Of a stretch of 64,000 nt of DNA, positions 33,931-43,256 are shown piece after piece; position 1 is the first letter of the stretch, and every line of letters starts with the position of its first letter. Both the position numbers and the translations under genes were made by a program. Below the pieces are notes generated by a model, which was not told the DNA's origin, ran no database searches, and was given only the letters and a program-made list of their open reading frames with translations. Location: NCBI GenBank assembly GCA_022828425.1, contig CP094685.1:558001-622000 (forward strand). The letters are read 5' to 3'. Origin of the DNA: Candidatus Thiothrix sulfatifontis. GTDB lineage: Bacteria > Pseudomonadota > Gammaproteobacteria > Thiotrichales > Thiotrichaceae.

Positions 33931-35175
33931 ATGTATACACGCCACATCACCCCACTGCTGCACGAAGCGCTCACCGATACCCCCGTGGTATTGCTCAATG
34001 GCGCACGCCAAACGGGCAAAAGCACTTTGGCGCAAACGCTGGCAAAAACGCAGCAGCGCCGCTACCTGACGCTGGATGATCATGCCGTGTTAGCAGCGGC
34101 ACAGAGTGATCCAGCCGGTTTTATCGCAGGTCTGCAAGGTAAAGTGGCATTGGATGAAGTGCAACGCGCCCCCGCTTTATTCCTTGCCATCAAAGCAGCG
34201 GTTGATCGCGACCGTCAAGCGGGACGCTTTCTGCTAACGGGTTCAGCGAATGTCATGTTATTGCCAACGCTGGCGGATTCATTGGCAGGACGCATGGAAG
34301 TGCTGTCGTTATTACCGCTCTCCAGCGCTGAAATCACGCATTCCTCCACCTTTAACTGGGCAGATTGGCTGTTCGATGGCGCACTGGATAGCGTGACGAT
34401 TGCCCCGTGTGAACGCACCGTGCTGCTGGAACGCTTGCTGGCGGGCGGTTTCCCCGAAGCCGTGGGGCGCACGCAAATCCGGCGGCGAGCGGCATGGTTC
34501 GACAATTACCTACAAGCGATTTTGTACCGTGATGTGCGTGAGTTAGCCCGCGTCGAGCAACTCAGCGAAATCCCGCACTTGCTGCAATTGCTGGCAACGC
34601 GCAGTGCCAAACTGCTGAATTTTGCCGAACTTGCCCGCACCAGCGGCTTGGCACAATCCACCCTCAAGCGTTACTTCACTTTACTGGAAACACTGTTTTT
34701 GGTGTATCGCCTCCCCGCGTGGGAACGCAATTTCGGCAAACGCATGGTAAAAGCCCCGAAAATCTTTTTGCCGGATAGCGGCTTGCTGGCGCACCTTACC
34801 CACACCTCATTGGAGCGCATCGAGCATGAACCCAATGTACTCGGCGGGCTAGTCGAAACCTTCGTCCTCAGTGAATTACTCAAACACCTGACATTTTCTG
34901 CCCAGCGTTTGTCGTTATGGCATTACCGCACCATCAGCGATATAGAGGTCGATTTCGTGTTGGAAAACCGGGCAGGCAAACTCACGGGCATCGAAGTCAA
35001 AGCCAGCGCCACCATAGATAGCAAAGATTTCAAAGGTTTGCGGCATTTGCAAGAAACCGAACCCACGCTGTTTCAACGCGGCATCGTGCTGTATAGTGGG
35101 CGCGAAGTCGTGCCGTTTGGTGAACGGCTCTTTGCCGTGCCGTTGTCGCTGTGGTGGGGAGTGGAGAAACCATGA
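33931..35175 (+). CDS. DUF4143 (AAA_14) ATPase
   Basis: Cytoplasmic AAA-type ATPase with the C-terminal DUF4143 domain, a family widespread in bacteria and often patchily distributed; function is unknown. In the 414-residue protein the Walker A motif GARQTGKST lies at residues 24-32, a Walker B-like VALDEVQRAP near residue 72, and LLTGSANV acts as the sensor. The C-terminal half has the DUF4143 helices and DIEVDFVLENRAGKLTGIEVKA, resembling a nuclease-like acidic-Lys core. It sits between a kinase gene and purK, an insertion into the purine order. Confidence 0.9.
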   Translation: MYTRHITPLLHEALTDTPVVLLNGARQTGKSTLAQTLAKTQQRRYLTLDDHAVLAAAQSDPAGFIAGLQGKVALDEVQRAPALFLAIKAAVDRDRQAGRFLLTGSANVMLLPTLADSLAGRMEVLSLLPLSSAEITHSSTFNWADWLFDGALDSVTIAPCERTVLLERLLAGGFPEAVGRTQIRRRAAWFDNYLQAILYRDVRELARVEQLSEIPHLLQLLATRSAKLLNFAELARTSGLAQSTLKRYFTLLETLFLVYRLPAWERNFGKRMVKAPKIFLPDSGLLAHLTHTSLERIEHEPNVLGGLVETFVLSELLKHLTFSAQRLSLWHYRTISDIEVDFVLENRAGKLTGIEVKASATIDSKDFKGLRHLQETEPTLFQRGIVLYSGREVVPFGERLFAVPLSLWWGVEKP

Positions 35176-35227
35176 ATTTCCTGTATCCTTATCTGTTATT
35201 TCGTAACCCCAGCTTACTCGACACCTT

Positions 35228-36355
35228 ATGACACTACTCCCCGGATCAACCATCGGAATGCTCGGCGGCGGGCAACTCGGACGCCTGTTTACCGTCGCCG
35301 CTCGCACCCTCGGCTACCGCGTGCTTATCCTCGAACCGGATTTTCACAGCCCTGCCGCGCAACTCTCTGACGACCACATTATTGCCGCTTACGATGACGA
35401 AGCCGCGCTTACGGCTTTCGGTAAACGTTGCGATGTGATCACCACTGAATTCGAGAATATTCCCGCGCAAACGCTGGAATTCCTTGCGCAGTTCTGCCCA
35501 GTACGCCCGTCCGCCCAAGCGGTGAAAATGGCACAAGACCGCATTGTGGAAAAGGAATTCGTGCGAGCGTGCGGCTTGCAGCCTGTGCCGTTTGCGGCGA
35601 TTCACACAGCGGCGGATATTGCCGCAGCACCCAACAGCATCCAATTCCCCGCCATCCTCAAAACCGCCCGCCTAGGTTACGACGGCAAAGGGCAAGTCAC
35701 GGTGCATTCGGTTGCCGAAGCGCAAGCCGCGTTTGCCCAATTGCACGGTGTGGCGTGTGTGCTGGAACAGCGCGTGGAATTGGAACGCGAGATTTCGGTC
35801 ATCCTCGCCCGCAGTGTCGGCGGCGAAGTGCGCTGTTTTCCTGTAGCAGAAAACGAACACCGCGACGGCATCCTGCACCAAAGCATTGTACCCGCCCGCA
35901 TTGATGCCGCCCTCGCTGCCGCCGCGCAAGCCGCCGCCACCCGCATGGCGGACAAGCTGGATTTCATTGGCGTGATGGCAGTGGAATTCTTCGTCACCCG
36001 CCAGGGCGAATTGCTCATCAATGAAATGGCACCGCGCACTCACAACAGCGGGCATTACACCCTTGATGCGTGCATCACCTCGCAATTCGAGCAGCAAGTG
36101 CGCATGGTCTGTGAACTACCCTTCGGCGCAACCGACCTGCTGTCCCCCGTGGTCATGGTCAATATGCTCGGCGATTTGTGGCACGACACCCAACCGGAAT
36201 GGGTAGCCTTGCTGCAAAGTGCCCATACCAAGCTACACTTGTACGGCAAACACGAAGCCCGCCCCGGTCGTAAAATGGGGCATTACTGCACACTAGCGCC
36301 GCAGCTTGACGATGCACTGGCAGAAGCGGGACACATCTTTCAACAATTGCAATAA
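35228..36355 (+). CDS. purK: 5-(carboxyamino)imidazole ribonucleotide synthase
   Basis: ATP-grasp enzyme making N5-CAIR from AIR, bicarbonate and ATP; partner of PurE. The 375-residue protein starts with the Rossmann-like GMLGGGQLGRLF, then the ATP-grasp domain with KTARLGYDGKGQ, LEQRVELEREISVIL and the metal-binding NEMAPRTHNSGHYT. Length and motifs are standard. It follows the DUF4143 gene by about 50 bp and is followed 12 bp later by a SirB-like gene. Confidence 0.96.
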   Translation: MTLLPGSTIGMLGGGQLGRLFTVAARTLGYRVLILEPDFHSPAAQLSDDHIIAAYDDEAALTAFGKRCDVITTEFENIPAQTLEFLAQFCPVRPSAQAVKMAQDRIVEKEFVRACGLQPVPFAAIHTAADIAAAPNSIQFPAILKTARLGYDGKGQVTVHSVAEAQAAFAQLHGVACVLEQRVELEREISVILARSVGGEVRCFPVAENEHRDGILHQSIVPARIDAALAAAAQAAATRMADKLDFIGVMAVEFFVTRQGELLINEMAPRTHNSGHYTLDACITSQFEQQVRMVCELPFGATDLLSPVVMVNMLGDLWHDTQPEWVALLQSAHTKLHLYGKHEARPGRKMGHYCTLAPQLDDALAEAGHIFQQLQ

Positions 36356-36367
36356 GGAACGTACCAC

Positions 36368-36745
36368 ATGGATATGAACACTTTGATACTGAAAGTACAC
36401 GCGATTATCGCGCTGCTTTCCGTGGCCATTTACCTCATCCGAGGGGTATGGATGTTGACCAATAACCCCGCTGTCAACGGCAAAACGGCTTTAGCGAGTG
36501 CGTCATTGTCGATGCTGATTTTGTTGGGAACCGGCCTGTGGCTGGCATTCGTCACTACCGCACACGGCGTGGATAATTTTGTCATTATCAAAGCGGTGGG
36601 TTTGATTGTGTACGTGGTATTGGGCGTGATTGCACTGAAACCGGGCTTGGGGAAAATCAGTGCGGTAATGCTGTGGTTAGCAGGTTTGGCGGCATTTGTT
36701 TACACCTTTTTGTATGCGAAAAATCTTGCACCGGCGATCCTCTAA
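36368..36745 (+). CDS. SirB-family membrane protein
   Basis: Small membrane protein of the SirB2-like family, whose function is unknown. The 125-residue protein has four hydrophobic segments (about residues 8-26, 43-60, 68-88, 95-115), with the family-like start LKVHAIIALLSVAIYLIRG. Its stop overlaps the next start (TAATG), so the pair is translationally coupled. Nothing in the sequence suggests an enzymatic role. Confidence 0.8.
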   Translation: MDMNTLILKVHAIIALLSVAIYLIRGVWMLTNNPAVNGKTALASASLSMLILLGTGLWLAFVTTAHGVDNFVIIKAVGLIVYVVLGVIALKPGLGKISAVMLWLAGLAAFVYTFLYAKNLAPAIL

Positions 36746-37344
36746 TGGCTGATATTCCTTACACTAAAAGCCTGCGCGACGACATCCGTTTTGAAACCGA
36801 ACTGTGCGGGCAGCCGTTTACTTTCCTATCAACGTGGGGGATTTTTTCACCACGTGAAATTGATGACGGCACGGATTTGCTGCTGAAATACTTGAAAATC
36901 AACCCGACCGATGATTGCTTCGACCTTGGCTGCGGCTATGGGCCGGTGGGTTTGGTGATGGCGAAACTTGCCCCGCAAGGTCAAACCTTGATGGTGGATA
37001 AGGATTTCATGGCAGTGGAATACGCGAATCGCAATGCGGGCGTGAATAAATTGACGAATGCGCGCGCCATGCTCAGCAACGGTTTCCAGCACCTCGACAA
37101 AGAGGCGCGGTTTGATGTGATTGCATCCAACCTGCCCGCGAAAGTGGGCAAGGAAATGATGAGCATTTTGCTGCACGACATGAAACATCACCTCAAACCG
37201 GGCGGGCGCGTGTATATCGTGACGATTAATGGCTTGCGCGAATACATGAAGCGCAACCTGAAGGACGTGTTCGGCAATTTCGACAAGCTCAAACAAGGCC
37301 AGTCGTACACCGTGTCGTATGCCGAAAAAATAAGTAACGCATAA
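36745..37344 (+). CDS. class I SAM-dependent methyltransferase (RsmC/RlmG-like)
   Basis: Likely RNA methyltransferase with a Rossmann SAM domain. In the 199-residue protein motif I DLGCGYGPVG is near residue 52 and the acidic motif II VDKD near residue 80. Motif IV reads SNLPAKVG, the NLPxK variant of the (N/D)PP(Y/F) amino-methylating motif. It resembles the C-terminal catalytic half of RsmC without the N-terminal half. The start (MADIPYTKSL) overlaps the preceding stop by one base. The target nucleotide cannot be told. Confidence 0.75.
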   Translation: MADIPYTKSLRDDIRFETELCGQPFTFLSTWGIFSPREIDDGTDLLLKYLKINPTDDCFDLGCGYGPVGLVMAKLAPQGQTLMVDKDFMAVEYANRNAGVNKLTNARAMLSNGFQHLDKEARFDVIASNLPAKVGKEMMSILLHDMKHHLKPGGRVYIVTINGLREYMKRNLKDVFGNFDKLKQGQSYTVSYAEKISNA

Positions 37345-37354
37345 AACAGAAGAG

Positions 37355-37379
37355 CCCTTCACCCCTTGCGGGGGAAGGG
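37355..37379. terminator. convergent terminator between methyltransferase and fbp
   Basis: CCCTTC-A-CCCC at 37355-37365 pairs with GGGGGAAGGG at 37370-37379 around a short loop. On the minus strand it is followed by CTCTTCTGTTTT, so it best serves the end of fbp, and may stop both genes. Confidence 0.6.
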
Positions 37380-37397
37380 TTGGGATGGGGGGAATCT

Positions 37398-38408
37398 TTA
37401 GGCGTTATGGTAACTCGTCACCAATTCCACCTCATTGCGTGAACCCATGACGACAGGCACGCGCTGGTGCAGGTCAGTCGGTTGCAGTTCCATGATGCGT
37501 TCGTAAGCCGTGGTTGCCATGCCGCCCGCTTGCTCAACGATGAAGCCCATCGGGTTGGCTTCGTACAACAAACGCAATTTGCCGGTTTTGCCGCTGGCTT
37601 TCATTTTGCTATCCATGGGATAAATGAAAATGCCGCCGCGCGTTAAAATGCGGTGAATTTCGGCAACCATTGACGCTACCCAACGCATATTGAAGTCTTT
37701 ACCGCGCGGGCCTTCGACGCCTTGTAAGCATTCGCTGATGTAACGTTGCATCGGCGGTTCCCAGAAACGTTGGTTCGACATATTGATCGCGAATTCTTTG
37801 GTGTCAACCGGGATTTTTACGTCTTCACGGGTCAGCAAGAATTCACCGCAATCCTTATCCAGGGTGAACATGTTCACGCCGTTGCCCGTGGTCAACACCA
37901 TAATGGCAGAAGGCCCATACAGGCAATAACCTGCCGCGACTTGCTTGGTGCCCGGCTGCATGAAATCGGCAGCGGTCGGGTTTTCCACGCCTTCGGGGGC
38001 TTTGATGATGGAGAAAATCGTACCAACCGATACATTCACGTCCATATTAGAAGAGCCATCCAAAGGGTCGAATGTCACCAAGTAATGACCACGCGGCACA
38101 TGGTTAGGCAGATGGTAAACCTCATCCATTTCCTCAGAGGCTAATCCCGCTGCGTGACCGTGGGAAAGGGCTTCGATCATCACGTCATTGGTGATAATGT
38201 CCATTTTTTTCTGCTCTTCGCCCTGAACGTTTTCAGAGCCAGCAGAACCTAGCACGCCGATGAGATCGCCTTTGCTGGTGAGTGCTGCAATTTTTTTGCA
38301 AGCAAGGGTAACGTCATTCAGTACTAGGCTGAATTCGCCGGTTGCGCCTGCGTGTTTGCGTTGTTCTTCGAGGATAAATTGTGTCAGTGTGGTGCCAATT
38401 TGATACAT
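37398..38408 (-). CDS. fbp: class I fructose-1,6-bisphosphatase
   Basis: Hydrolyses fructose-1,6-bisphosphate in gluconeogenesis and, in autotrophs, the Calvin cycle. The 336-residue protein has metal-binding residues in [20 protein letters not shown] and substrate-binding [23 protein letters not shown], then [20 protein letters not shown]. It is class I. The nearest upstream sequence on its strand contains an intrinsic terminator 82 bases before the start, so attenuation or a small RNA is possible. A second hairpin lies past its stop. Confidence 0.97.
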   Translation of the reverse strand: MYQIGTTLTQFILEEQRKHAGATGEFSLVLNDVTLACKKIAALTSKGDLIGVLGSAGSENVQGEEQKKMDIITNDVMIEALSHGHAAGLASEEMDEVYHLPNHVPRGHYLVTFDPLDGSSNMDVNVSVGTIFSIIKAPEGVENPTAADFMQPGTKQVAAGYCLYGPSAIMVLTTGNGVNMFTLDKDCGEFLLTREDVKIPVDTKEFAINMSNQRFWEPPMQRYISECLQGVEGPRGKDFNMRWVASMVAEIHRILTRGGIFIYPMDSKMKASGKTGKLRLLYEANPMGFIVEQAGGMATTAYERIMELQPTDLHQRVPVVMGSRNEVELVTSYHNA

Positions 38409-38482
38409 GCCTAGCTTCCAAGGTTAGAAAGAAAAAATCGTGTATAAATTGATTATGATATGCTGATGGATGGATTGTAAAT

Positions 38483-38509
38483 AAAAAAAGGCGGATCCGA
38501 AGACCCGCC
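38483..38509 (-). terminator. intrinsic terminator upstream of fbp (attenuator or small-RNA end)
   Basis: On the minus strand GGCGGGTC-TTCG-GATCCGCC (38509-38490) is an 8-bp stem with one G-T pair, a stable TTCG loop and a TTTTTTT tail (38489-38483). It ends about 75 bases before the fbp start. No minus-strand gene is seen upstream, so it must end a leader or a short RNA. Confidence 0.75.
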
Positions 38510-38629
38510 AGACTTGCGAGGGAGTATTATAACTTTGAATATTACTAGTTGAGTGTGTAGTGTTGCTGATGAGTCGCTACCATTGCGCTAGTGGTTCAAC
38601 AGCAGTTGAAAAAAATTATTTTTTATTTT

Positions 38630-38647
38630 TTTGGCATATACGCCAAA
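38630..38647. promoter_or_regulatory. palindrome upstream of the ECF sigma gene
   Basis: TTTGGC-ATATAC-GCCAAA is an 18-bp near-perfect palindrome (6-bp arms perfect) about 40 bp before the sigma factor start, next to a long A/T tract (38611-38632). It is a candidate operator; the regulator is unknown. Confidence 0.45.
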
Positions 38648-38685
38648 TCGATTAGAACCAAAACGGTAACGAGAGCGACACAGTG

Positions 38686-39294
38686 ATGGAAGGCCACCCA
38701 CAAGGCAGCAAGCAACAAACTGAACTGATAAGCAAGCTTAGCGATGAAACCCTGATGGAATGCATCGGTCGCGGAGACCAACAGGCATTCAGTCAGTTAT
38801 ACCTGAGATACCAGCCCAGATTGGTTAAATATTGTTCGCGCGTTTTGCGTGACGACATTGCTCAGGCGGCTGATTTAGTGGATGAGGCCATGTTTGATGT
38901 TTGGCGGTCAGCGGAAAATTTTGCAGGCAGATCAAAAGTATCGACGTGGATATATTCGATTGCTCGCAACAAGATGGTGTCGTGGTTACGCAAAACCTCG
39001 GAAGTGACGTTGGAAGATGAGTCGATACTCGATGCCATGATTGACCCAGCCGCCGGCCCTCACGAGGAATTGGCATTGGATGACATGAAACAGCAATTGC
39101 TGCGTTTAATGGATCAGTTGACGGAAGAACACCGTGAAGTGATTCGCCTGACTTATTTTGAGGATAAGTCGGTTAAGGAGGTGGCGATTGTGTTGGATAT
39201 TTCGGAAAACACCGTCAAAACTCGCATGTTTTATGCGCGTAAGCGCTTGGCGCAGTTACTGGAAAAAGCCGGTATCGTCGGCGTCGACTTTTAA
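38686..39294 (+). CDS. ECF-type RNA polymerase sigma factor
   Basis: Extracytoplasmic-function sigma factor of 202 residues. Region 2 shows AFSQLYLRYQPRL and VDEAMFDVWRS with STWIYSIARNKM. Region 4 shows TEEHREVIRLTYFEDKSVKEVA and the DNA-recognition helix ENTVKTRMFYARKRL. The start at ATG 38686 is used; a GTG one codon earlier is possible. An anti-sigma gene follows by 23 bp and a subtilase lipoprotein after that, suggesting control by regulated release of the sigma factor. It is not the classical rpoE-rseA set. Confidence 0.92.
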   Translation: MEGHPQGSKQQTELISKLSDETLMECIGRGDQQAFSQLYLRYQPRLVKYCSRVLRDDIAQAADLVDEAMFDVWRSAENFAGRSKVSTWIYSIARNKMVSWLRKTSEVTLEDESILDAMIDPAAGPHEELALDDMKQQLLRLMDQLTEEHREVIRLTYFEDKSVKEVAIVLDISENTVKTRMFYARKRLAQLLEKAGIVGVDF

Positions 39295-39317
39295 ACGGCA
39301 TTTGAGACTATTGTGAT

Positions 39318-40064
39318 ATGAGCTTATACCCACATGGCGATCCAGTTGAAGAAGCACGGCTGTTATTGCCTTGGTATATCACCGGCAAATTAACCGAAAC
39401 CGAGCGTAAACTGGTTGAACGGATGCTGGAAACCCACCCTGAGTTAGCCGACGAATACCGCAGTGAACTCAAGTTAGTGGACATGATTCGCGCCAATACC
39501 GCGCTGTTGGAATTATCAGCCGTTGACACCACGCAACAGCGTTTAGAGAAGTTAATGAAGCGCATTGAACGTGACGAGCAGATCAATGCAGCACCATCGC
39601 CAACAGCGGTGCACCCACGCCCGCCACCGCGTGATCGGCTGCGCGAAGCCAAGCAATGGATGCGCAGGCTATTACCAAATTGGCAGGGTTTAACGCCCGC
39701 CAACGCAGTGTTTGCTTTATTGTTGTTGATCCAGGCAGGTTTCTTAGGGTGGTTTGCTAATGCCAGCAGCAGTCAGCCAGAAGGTATTTATGTGAGTGCT
39801 ACCGTGGCCGATGACCCTGCTGCGACCGTGCCGGTGATTAAAGGCATGGTCTTGTTGGTCGATTTCAATGGGGAGGCGCGGATACAACAAGTTCGCGAGT
39901 TTTTATCGCATTGGAATGCCCGCATCCTTGATGGTCCGACCGAGACGGGCTATTTCAAAATTGAAATGAAGGATGTACTCTCGTCCGACCCGCAAGCGAG
40001 TGTTATTTTACAGCAAATGCAGCAGGATAACGCCGTCATTGCTTTTATCGGACAAGAATACTGA
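39318..40064 (+). CDS. membrane anti-sigma factor lacking the zinc motif
   Basis: Predicted inner-membrane anti-sigma factor for the upstream ECF sigma. In the 248-residue protein the cytoplasmic domain has the LLLPWYITGKLTETER motif common in anti-sigma factors, but the zinc-binding HxxxCxxC is absent. A basic Pro-rich linker (~95-120) leads to one membrane helix (about 128-147). A periplasmic domain of about 100 residues follows (GMVLLVDFNGEARI to TGYFKIEMKD). It starts 23 bp after the sigma stop and ends eight bp before the subtilase gene. Confidence 0.85.
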   Translation: MSLYPHGDPVEEARLLLPWYITGKLTETERKLVERMLETHPELADEYRSELKLVDMIRANTALLELSAVDTTQQRLEKLMKRIERDEQINAAPSPTAVHPRPPPRDRLREAKQWMRRLLPNWQGLTPANAVFALLLLIQAGFLGWFANASSSQPEGIYVSATVADDPAATVPVIKGMVLLVDFNGEARIQQVREFLSHWNARILDGPTETGYFKIEMKDVLSSDPQASVILQQMQQDNAVIAFIGQEY

Positions 40065-40071
40065 AATCACC

Positions 40072-41298
40072 ATGCCAGCCGTATTACGCCTTTTTACCCT
40101 CATCGCAGCTCTGGGTTTGCTTAGTGCTTGCAGCCCCGTGGAATACAAAGTGATTGGCAAAGCCAGCGATTCGCCCGCTTGCAATCTCAGCAGCAGTATT
40201 TGTGTGGAAACGCCGGTATTTCGGCGCGTAGACTACGAAAAAGATGAAATGTTACTCGCTTATGACCAGCAAAAACCCGCTGAGGTCGCGGATGCCGTGC
40301 TGAAAAAATACAAATTACGCGCAAAACGCAGTGACAACTTGGATTCTATTGGCACCACCATGATTACGGCAGCGACCAACGGGCAAGACCCTTACGATTT
40401 GGTCAAGTCGATTAAAGCCAATGAAACCGAAGTGGAGGCAACCACTAGCAATTTTTATGTTTCCGCCGGTACTAGCGGCACGCTAAGTGGCGAGTATCCC
40501 TTGGGCATAACCGGCGCAGACGCGATGCGCCAACGCACCACTGGGCGTGGCGTGGTGGTCGGGATGATTGATACCCCGATTGACATTAACCACGATTCGT
40601 TCCGCTCGCCGATTGACCGCATTGAGTTGATTCCGCGAGGCGACGAACGCAATCGTTTGCACGGCACGGAAGTAGCGGGTGTCATTATTAGCCAGAATGC
40701 GCGGATTGGGATTGCGCCCGATACTAAATTGATTGCAATCAGTGCGTTCAGTGCTAACCCCGCCAACCCTGACGAGCGCCGCAGCAATTCCAGTTTGGTG
40801 GCGCGTGCCTTGGAGCGGGCGATGCGTGAAGGGGTGCAAGTGCTCAATCTCAGTTTTGCAGGCAAGGCTGATCCGCTGGTCGACAAATTGGTCGCGGCAG
40901 CGATTCAACAAGGCATTGTGGTGGTGGCGTCGGCGGGCAATGGCGGGCCGGGGGCGCCGCCTGCTTACCCTGCGGCTTTGCCGGGAGTGATTGCGGTAAC
41001 GGCTGTTGATAAAAATGAGCAGGTATTTAATCGCGCTAATCGTGGCGATTACATTGATTTGTCTGCGCCTGGCGTGGGGATTTTGACAACTGCACCGCAC
41101 AGTTCCTTTCAAGTGTCGAGCGGTACTTCGTTGGCAACCGCGCATGTGACCGGCGCGATAGCTTTATTGAAGTCGCTGAACCCACATTTCGACCCCGAAT
41201 CGCTCAAACACACCGCCACCGATTTAGGGCAGCCGAGTCTTGACCGGGATTATGGTCATGGCCTGATCAATATTGAGCGGGCGCTGGCAGTGCAATAG
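40072..41298 (+). CDS. S8 family serine peptidase lipoprotein
   Basis: Subtilisin-like protease of 408 residues with a lipoprotein signal (LLSAC, lipidated Cys20). All catalytic residues are visible: Asp167 in VGMIDTPID, His197 in RLHGTEVAG, Asn290 in ASAGNGGPG (oxyanion hole), Ser353 in SGTSLATAHVTG. A Pro follows the Asp-Thr where most subtilases have Gly. The N-terminal 120 residues look like a prodomain. Placed third after the sigma and anti-sigma genes, it may cut the anti-sigma or be the regulon's sensor (inference). Membrane attachment is at the periplasmic face. Confidence 0.92.
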   Translation: MPAVLRLFTLIAALGLLSACSPVEYKVIGKASDSPACNLSSSICVETPVFRRVDYEKDEMLLAYDQQKPAEVADAVLKKYKLRAKRSDNLDSIGTTMITAATNGQDPYDLVKSIKANETEVEATTSNFYVSAGTSGTLSGEYPLGITGADAMRQRTTGRGVVVGMIDTPIDINHDSFRSPIDRIELIPRGDERNRLHGTEVAGVIISQNARIGIAPDTKLIAISAFSANPANPDERRSNSSLVARALERAMREGVQVLNLSFAGKADPLVDKLVAAAIQQGIVVVASAGNGGPGAPPAYPAALPGVIAVTAVDKNEQVFNRANRGDYIDLSAPGVGILTTAPHSSFQVSSGTSLATAHVTGAIALLKSLNPHFDPESLKHTATDLGQPSLDRDYGHGLINIERALAVQ

Positions 41299-41432
41299 CG
41301 GAAATTGCTATAAACTTGATTTTTAGCAAGAATTCGCTTTTTCAGCACTGTTGAATTTGATTTTGCTCAACGCTTCACCGCAAGGCTACCTTTACGATGA
41401 TTCCATAAATTCACCGCAAAGGAACAAACGCC

Positions 41433-41579
41433 ATGTCAAGTTTTTTCACCAGTTTTGAAGGCATCATTCTAATGTCTGTCTTAACCATCGCTTTTATTTT
41501 TGGTTTTATGGGCTATCTGGCTTGGAAATTTTACAAATTGTCTGGTCACAAGCCAGTGCCCGGTGAAAAAAACTGGTGA
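41433..41579 (+). CDS. 48-residue single-span membrane protein
   Basis: Short gene not easily caught by gene finders. The start at 41433 is preceded by AAAGGAAC and the frame runs to TGA at 41577-41579. The peptide MSSFFTSFEGIILMSV, then TIAFIFGFMGYLAW, has one membrane helix (about residues 11-31) and a basic tail (KFYKLSGHKPVPG). It resembles the small DUF3149-type membrane proteins, though I am not sure. It lies between the subtilase gene and the convergent hemF, whose stop is four bases further on. Confidence 0.7.
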   Translation: MSSFFTSFEGIILMSVLTIAFIFGFMGYLAWKFYKLSGHKPVPGEKNW

Positions 41580-41583
41580 TTCG

Positions 41584-42513
<930 letters not shown>

Positions 42514-42559
42514 TTAATGCTTGAAAAACACCTATTGTAGCGGGAAATGGTGCGTGGCT

Positions 42560-43159
42560 CTAATACGGTTTTATCCCGACGTAATTACCCGGTGGGTTAT
42601 AGTTGCATACCCAAATCTGGCCTTTGTCGGGGCAAATTGCCATGCCGCAGCCCACTTCGGTGGTCGCATTCCAGACCATCTGGGTGTAATGCCCGCAGGC
42701 TTTGCCGGGGGCACAACTGTTAGTGGTATAATCATAGTCAGCTTTTTCATCTGCCCACGCCGTTGCAACTTGGCTGGGGGTGATGGCTTGAACGTCGGTA
42801 CGTCCGTCGCTCCAGCGCACCGCACTGCCCCAGAACAGGTTTTCGCCGACATTTAAAGGGGCATTGCCTGCCACCGCGCGGTGTTTCATCTCACAATTGT
42901 TGTTATTGGCAAGGTAAGTTGCCCATTCTTGGGCGTACTTGGTCATTTGACTTGACCAAGTAAGCGGCATCACCGCCACTGCTGCGCGCGCTTGGTTGTG
43001 GGTTTCCAACATTCCACTCAGGGTGCTCGGCTCAGGGGCGGGCGAAACGGGAACCGTGGTAGACGGTGCTGTGGGAGTCGCTGGGAGAGTGTTCGACGAA
43101 CCGCCGCCGCCACAGGCGCTCAGCAGGGTTATGCCAATGATGACCAGTAGATTGCGCAC
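42560..43159 (-). CDS. CAP-domain (PR-1/SCP) lipoprotein
   Basis: Exported protein of 199 residues with a lipoprotein signal (LLSACGGGG, Cys16) and a Pro/Thr/Ser linker to about residue 45. The CAP domain that follows shows HNQARAAV, VGENLFWGS, CGHYTQMVWNATTEVGCGM and WVCNYNPPGNYVG. The domain occurs in secreted proteins of bacteria and eukaryotes; a role in cell-surface binding is usual but the exact job is unknown. The gene has no obvious operon partner. Confidence 0.9.
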   Translation of the reverse strand: MRNLLVIIGITLLSACGGGGSSNTLPATPTAPSTTVPVSPAPEPSTLSGMLETHNQARAAVAVMPLTWSSQMTKYAQEWATYLANNNNCEMKHRAVAGNAPLNVGENLFWGSAVRWSDGRTDVQAITPSQVATAWADEKADYDYTTNSCAPGKACGHYTQMVWNATTEVGCGMAICPDKGQIWVCNYNPPGNYVGIKPY

Positions 43160-43256
43160 TTTACCGTCCTCGCATGATGGGATAAAGGGGTTGTGTTCGA
43201 CTCACACCCTAAAATGGCGCTAACATCATCTTGGTCAGCCGGATGCATGAGTTTAC

